Origin: Hyaloperonospora brassicae
Lineage: Eukaryota; Oomycota; Peronosporomycetes; Peronosporales; Peronosporaceae
DNA: 64,000 nucleotides
Assembly: GCA_947650285.1 (NCBI GenBank)
Contig: CANTFL010001312.1
Coordinates: forward strand, 62,001-126,000
Direction of reading: 5' to 3'
A program made the translations under genes and the position numbers. Position 1 is the first letter of the stretch; every line of letters starts with the position of its first letter. Shown one piece after another: positions 58,871 through 64,000 of this stretch. The notes under the pieces were generated by a model, which made no database searches, was not told the DNA's origin, and worked only from the letters and a program-made list of their open reading frames with translations.

Positions 58871-59652
58871 TCAGTTGATGATATTGTGATTGACTCATTA
58901 AAGTTTGAAATGAACATGCTAGTACTGATCTCGCTCGCGTTAAAACAAACGCTCTGTGGTATTACACAAACTTCAAGTTTAAAACACCACTTACATCAGC
59001 GTGGACCTATTGCTTCACACTGGTGCTTGGTGCAGCCTTCTCGACAAGAGGTAATGTATGCAGAACCCCCACATCAATCGGGGAGACAATGAAGCGCATC
59101 CAATAAAAAGAGGAGGAGGGAATTTCGTACAGATAGCGAGCTATCCTTGATCATCTAGATATGCAACTGATAGCGGAGGTCTTCGATCCATCTGTACGAA
59201 TTGACCGCGGGCTTCCTATTGGTGATCTGGGGCATCAACTGCTGAAACCCATTCGCCAATTCCTACTCAGCGGGATCCTTCGCAGTTTAAGCGTTGTGAT
59301 GAATTCTTTGCGACCTGTGCGTCGAAGCAGTAAGTGCGGAGAAGAGGACATTAGAGAAGATATCGACGCCTCTTCCAACTCCCGCAGTGACTGTATATGG
59401 CTATATATGTTCTTAGTCCTGAAGACGAATTGATGCACTTTGGTCAAAGATAAATGCTAAGTACCTAAATATGGTAGCGCTTGCGGAGAGTCAACCATAA
59501 TACAGTAGAACCTTAAAAGCGTTTAAATACATATCTTCTTTTAAACGACTTTATAGTTTCGCTTATAAATTGCGTTCCTTTATGCAAAACTTTAATGATT
59601 TACATTTAGCCAATTACAGCTCGAGAGAAAATTGCAGGGTTTTCTAAAACGG
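58871..59652. mobile_element. Candidate non-autonomous DNA transposon (segment between inverted repeats)
   Basis: About 0.78 kb between two inverted arms. No transposase motif was found, and the open frames are under 95 codons. Size and structure would fit a MITE-like or internally deleted DNA transposon, but no target-site duplication was identified outside the arms. The call is therefore tentative. Confidence 0.35.
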
Positions 59653-59695
59653 AGGGTGAGTGGTGGTTAGCGAAAAGGGAGTAGTGATTAGCGGC
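59653..59695. repeat. Right arm of the long inverted repeat
   Basis: AGGGTGAGTGGTGGTTAGCGAAA (59653-59675) is the exact inverse of 58848-58870. It is followed by GAGTAGTGATTAGCGG, a diverged second copy of the GAGTGGTGGTTAGCG unit. Confidence 0.75.
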
Positions 59696-59699
59696 CCCC

Positions 59700-61368
59700 T
59701 CTAAAAATATTAAAATTGACCATATACTCTTACAAAAATTCACACCAAGCACCTAAGCTGTTTAACAAGTCAATTCAAAAGATGACTTTACGACTGATTT
59801 GACTGCACCGCCGGTCTTCAAGTTGATGTGTCCGAATTTGATATATATCTCGGCCTGAAGACCTGGCTATACGCACTTGACTGTTTGACTCTTCAAGTCG
59901 CATGCCAAAATTCCCATATAAATGATTCAAAACCGCTGATTCCGTCATTGGCGCAACGCGTGGTCTCTACCGATTGACCAATGCATGGCGAATTAATGGC
60001 TTGCTTGTGCAAATCGCTCGCTTGCTCGCGTATCCGTATTTGTTTCAGTGTAGTTTTTGGTGTTAAATAAACAGCCGATATGACAGATTTTAGCACGCGA
60101 GTATATTTCCACAATTGACCTTTGGAAAAACTTGCGCTTTTGAGTACCGCTGTTGCTCACTGCTACTTTTTACAGCTGTTGTCGAGTTCATAGAGCTTAT
60201 CGCCTTCTCCCAATATTTTTACGACAAATCGACATCGATGGACAGACCCGTCGCCGATCACCCACTACGCTCTAGCAAATGTCGTTGTGTATACAAGCTA
60301 CATATAAACATCTGCCAGTGAATCGACTTCACACTATCTTCGACGACATCGTTGGCTCACAATAAAAAAATCGAATGTTCAGTTGAAGCATTCTTCACAT
60401 TCCACATATTTCCACGTTGCCCTGCGATATTGCTAGTCGAAAAAAACGCGACGTTTTCATATATTCCTGTATTATAAAGGAGAATGTGGAATCTTGAGGA
60501 GCTAAATAATTGAGCTTCTATCGAGAAACAAAAGTGAAGATAAGGAAACAAAGCCTTTTGCCATCGTATTTCGCCAGTCTGGGCAAATGCTTGTATATAG
60601 GACTGCATAAAAGACCGAAAAAGGTTGCTGCGGTGTATTTAAATGATATCATGTACCAGTCGAATGACTCTTTGAGCTAATATAGCTGACTGGCTTAAAC
60701 TCAACGAAAGCTGCACATAGTCAGATTCAATAATGCCCGGGGAAGATAACTTGTCCTCGTGAGCACTTCTGCGGTATGTTTTATCGTTAAGTGCGACTAC
60801 AGCTCGTTATAAAGCTTTGCCTTTGGCTGGCGCTGCCACGTGGTTCTAGAGATGGTCTAGTGTACGCTTTTAACAACTTTTTCAGTCATTTAAGCTCAAA
60901 TCACCAAAAAATCGTAATGTTCGGAAAATATCTGTCCAAGACGACGAAGATGATCGCATTGCAATTGAATTTATGCCAAAATTACTCAGTGGGATGATGT
61001 TGATTAGGCAGTCAACGCTGAGTGCCTTCTCACATCAGACATCTGCAAATCGTACGGTATAATGGACTACTTCATTTTGCTTTCAGACTTTTCATTGGGA
61101 GACGGTATAATGGACCAATGTAGATGCGTAAATACGTGCCCACGCGAAATTTGTCAGTACCCTACCATTAAGTTTCGTACCGTTTTAGCGCATGCAATTG
61201 GTTGCTGTAAGGAAATACATCAGCAATTTGCTTTCGTCTACATCACCACTTCTGGCACGATACAGTCACGTTAAACGAAAAATTATATGAATGAGAGACA
61301 TTCCGCTCATCCAAAGTGCTGTGTTTGGATCAGTCTTTATTCGGTTGCGACACCTGCTAGAAAGAAAT
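59700..61368. other. AT-rich intergenic DNA, nothing recognised
   Basis: About 1.7 kb with only short frames on either strand. No motif, tRNA-like fold or LTR terminus was found before 61369. Confidence 0.45.
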
Positions 61369-61808
61369 GTAACGGGGTAAGCTCGTTACATAGAAATTCA
61401 TAAAAATAATCAATGTTTGAGCATTATCTATTTTGATGATATTCAATCAGCGATACTCGAGAAGAGGTGATGTTGTCGGAATATTACCCCCAATGGTAAT
61501 ATTCGTGGATGCTCCACTTCTTGGTTGATGTAACATCTACATTAATCAAATTAACCACCGATCGCTGCTGGACGCGCGCAATGGGTTGTGAGCAAGAGAC
61601 ATACATAGTAGATGGTAGTTTAATGTAGTTAGATTAAGACGAAAGATGATTTAGTAAGAAGCTTGACTATACTAAATAGCAGTTCTTCTTTTTCTCTTAG
61701 ACAGAGATTTCGAGTTATGCCTACTTCGCTGCGCTTCCTCGCCACGTGTACGTGATGTCGGGTGCACACAGCTTCGTGTTAGATTGACACAAGGCGTGCC
61801 CCGTTACA
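61369..61808 (+). repeat. 5' LTR of the second gypsy element
   Basis: 440 bp, TGTAACGGGGTAAGCTCGTTACAT... to ...GCCCCGTTACA. The termini match the LTRs at 3235 and 10514 and the length is almost equal, but the interior is well diverged. The nested terminal palindrome is preserved. Confidence 0.88.
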
Positions 61809-61810
61809 TC

Positions 61811-61827
61811 TGGTAGCACTTTGTAGT
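61811..61827 (+). other. Primer-binding site of the second gypsy element
   Basis: TGGTAGCACTTTGTAGT two bases after the LTR end, identical to 10495-10511 on the minus strand despite strong divergence elsewhere. This points to functional constraint in the family. Confidence 0.78.
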
Positions 61828-61858
61828 CCGTCCAGCGACCACAACCACCTCATCCCAT

Positions 61859-62990
61859 ATGAACATGTTTGATGAGTAGGAGAGCTTTCACGCCACGCGT
61901 GAAGGCTTTAACCATGTGAGTGACATCGAATGAAGGGCGGTAAAACGAATGAGCTCTACCGCCGGCGAAACCGCCGTTAGCGCCATGTTGAAGTCCCTTG
62001 ACAGAGACCAACAACATTTCGCAATAGCCAGATTCATTCAAAATGAACTTGTCGCCGAAATAGAAAATGTAGCCTTGTTTCATTAGCATAGCCCAAAACA
62101 GGCCGAGTAATTGAAAGAAATCGGTGATCGACAGACAGAGCTGTTGAGACAGCAGTAATTCAATGCTGCTGTGGGTGGGACGACACACACGCGTCGTCCT
62201 GAAATCTTGAGGATCGATATCTCCAAGTATAGAGGAGTCGAGGAAGACTCCCTGTTGCTATGGTCCGTCCAACTAGATAGAGACATACGGGCACGTCGTA
62301 TCGACGATGAGAAAATGAAACTCACATTTAATCAAGCCCACTTGACAGGACGTACCAAGACTTAAGCCTTGGGGATGGAAATGAGCGACCCTTACAATTT
62401 TGAGTCGCTTGAATCCTTCGAAACCCGGCTCAAACAGAGGATTGAACCGCCTCGGTCTAAGTTCAGGGATCGGTCAGAGCTCCTGAAACTCAAGCAGGGT
62501 AAGAGTGATATGCACGCTTACGATCAGCATATAAGACTCCTTGCTAGTTGTACGACTATTAACCCGGTACATGAACACACGTTGATTACTGTGTTCATGC
62601 AAGGGCTCGCAGATGGGCCCGTCAGAAACTACCTGTTCCGTTTAGAGTTGGATTAGCTTGAACAAGCAAACGCAGCTGCGGAATAGGATGACTTTAGAAT
62701 GAGACAGGATCATGCTAGCTCGAGCTCTAATTGTCCTACTAGGCGACAAGAGACTAGATGTTTAGAATCAATGAACCTCTGTTATGTTGAGAGCGAGAGA
62801 CTTCGATCTTCAATCGACAAGCGATTGCAGAAGTGCAATCGTTGTCAGAAGTTAGGAATCTACACTTAAGAGTGTAGTGCTCCACGCCCAGTATCAAACA
62901 GTACTGATCGAAATGAACGACCATTTACGAAAAAGGGCAATGGGAGTAGGCCCATCGCTGTTTAGGAACCGCAACTGCGAAGCGGACCAT
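61859..62990 (+). pseudogene. gag: Decayed gag of the second gypsy element
   Basis: The start MNMFDE at 61859 is followed at once by TAG. Further on, SDIE and RRIDDEKMKLTFNQAHLTG (62290-62360) and ESFETRLKQRIEPPRSKF (62410-62465) are capsid blocks matching the left element. The knuckle region near 62830-62885 reads CNRCQKLGIYT then a stop and ECSAP, so the His position and the reading frame are lost. It is non-functional. Confidence 0.82.
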
Positions 62991-63129
62991 CAAGAATGGC
63001 CGGGGTCAGTAGGGGCGGAGCGCCCTACTAATTCAGCAACCTAACGAGAATTTGCAATTTTCTTGACAAAGTTGCTCCAGATATGCAATCGTTGTGTGTC
63101 TCTACACCTGATGATTAATTGACACTCAC

Positions 63130-64000
63130 ACCTTGAAGTTGCAAGTGACAAAGAATTTGCCGCTTCGTGATCTAGTTGACTGTGAGGCGTCGAACAACTT
63201 TGTTCGTCGCCAGCCGTTAGAGAGTCGTAGGCTCAAGTTTGTTGAGCGCGACATTCCTCTAACGATAATGACGGTGCGCCTTGTCACAGGCGCATCGATA
63301 ACCTTGAGAACATGTAGTGGTAACCTACTACAAGTTAGAGGACGAACAGTACGATGATGAATTCATCGAACTGGACCTGGATGACAAATTTGATGTCATC
63401 TGGGATTACCCTGGCTCAGAAGCTACAAGCCAAGAGTGAGCTGGCAGCATCGATCCGTGAAGATGCCTGCCACTTGTTCATCAGATGGACATCCGATGAA
63501 CGTCATGGAGATTTCACAAGCGTGTGGGTGTACTGCGAGTGAGTGCGATGGCCTCCCTTGCGGTACGGTCGTTAGCACGACTGCACAAGACCTCATTGTA
63601 GTTGATCACTACACTGTGGAGCAAGCTCCTGGCGGCTGTAAAGAAGTACAGGCGGCGACGAAGGTCCACCACTCGAATAAGTCGAGTGGACCGGGACATG
63701 GATGCATGCCTAGCGGGCAGCATCTTAGAAGAAAGAAGTCTGTTGCTCCCAAGGGGCAACATGAAAATCCTAGGTCGACTGGAGAGTCGACCGTAGAGGA
63801 TCGGTTCCTGACTGTACTTGCACAGCCACAGTCAGAAGACGTAGATGGAATTGGTCCTCACGTGCTTGAGGAAGGAGTTCCTTACGCATAGATTGCTGAA
63901 AGATTAGGATCTCAGCAACCTGAGTAGAAAAGTCCTCAGCAGCCTGCGGATAAAAGTTTCCAGGAAGAAACCGAGACGTTGAACGTCTTGGTCAATGACG
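63130..64000 (+). pseudogene. pol: Start of pol (aspartic protease and N-terminal linker) of the second gypsy element
   Basis: LRDLVDCEASNNFVRRQPLE and the MTVRLVTGASITL block at 63170-63310 are the retropepsin region, where the catalytic D-S/T-G triad has become D-C-E. This is followed in other frames by ECDGLPCGTVVSTTAQD and VVDHYTVEQA, matching the left element near 8730-8810. Several frame breaks are present, and the sequence is cut by the window end before the RT. Confidence 0.78.

Larger units (their letters stand above)
61369..64000 (+). mobile_element. Second Ty3/gypsy element of the same family, 5' part, running off the window
   Basis: A plus-strand element with a 440-bp 5' LTR (61369-61808), a primer-binding site, decayed gag and the start of pol. 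Gag begins with the same MNM-DE start as the element at 3235-10954 and shares the RRIDDEKMKL, GLADGPVRNYLF and DCEASNNFV blocks. It has many more stops: a TAG occurs six codons into gag. It is older or more relaxed than the left-hand copy. The 3' end lies beyond the window, so the target duplication cannot be checked. Confidence 0.87.

Noticed and set aside
59500..59570. Hairpin and a CAGTAGAACCT start resembling pogo-type terminal repeats
   Set aside because: Only one end is present; no matching inverse end or transposase was found.

Overview
The window looks like nuclear DNA of a plant-pathogenic oomycete, a Peronosporales species (Phytophthora or a downy mildew). The evidence is short introns of about 50-95 bp in most spliced genes, a secreted protein with a degenerate RxLR-dEER leader, a GPI-anchored Thr/Ser-rich cell-surface protein, a single-repeat MYB with a THAQKYRQKI-type motif, and chromodomain Ty3/gypsy, Ty1/copia and LINE elements. 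The genus cannot be settled from the sequence alone. All function calls rest on reading motifs by eye.

Layout. 0-16.2 kb is a transposon-rich, gene-poor flank: a decayed minus-strand copia remnant (about 0.24-2.2 kb), a complete but mutated Ty3/gypsy element on the minus strand (3235-10954, 441-bp LTRs, 5-bp target duplication) that carries an antisense ORF, about 2 kb with nothing recognisable, and a decayed plus-strand LINE (about 13.0-15.9 kb) split by a solo LTR with its own target duplication. A long AGT microsatellite (about 16.27-16.56 kb) marks the border.

16.9-50.9 kb is a compact host gene block: a 5,566-aa VPS13-type bridge-like lipid transfer protein (+), a class 3 / DAG-lipase-like lipase (-), Rab21 (+), a GPI-anchored secreted protein (-), the glucosidase II alpha subunit (-), a vezatin-like two-TM protein (+) and a MYB-related factor (-). 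Two head-to-head pairs share short promoters: lipase/Rab21 (420 bp) and glucosidase II/vezatin-like (157 bp, half of it a 13-bp minisatellite). Several of these genes act on membrane contact, endosomal traffic or the secretory pathway, but nothing beyond adjacency shows that they work together.

51-64 kb is again repeat-rich and gene-poor: a candidate short spliced gene ending at 53006, a 5'-truncated LINE inserted 24 bp downstream of that stop (7 bp before the copied target site) with a perfect 18-bp target duplication, an intact RxLR-like effector gene (56916-58325, -), an inverted-repeat-flanked segment at 58.8-59.7 kb, and the 5' part of a second, more decayed gypsy element of the same family (61369 to the window end, +). 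The pattern of a conserved gene island bordered by repeat-rich DNA holding an effector fits the two-speed genome model for these pathogens.
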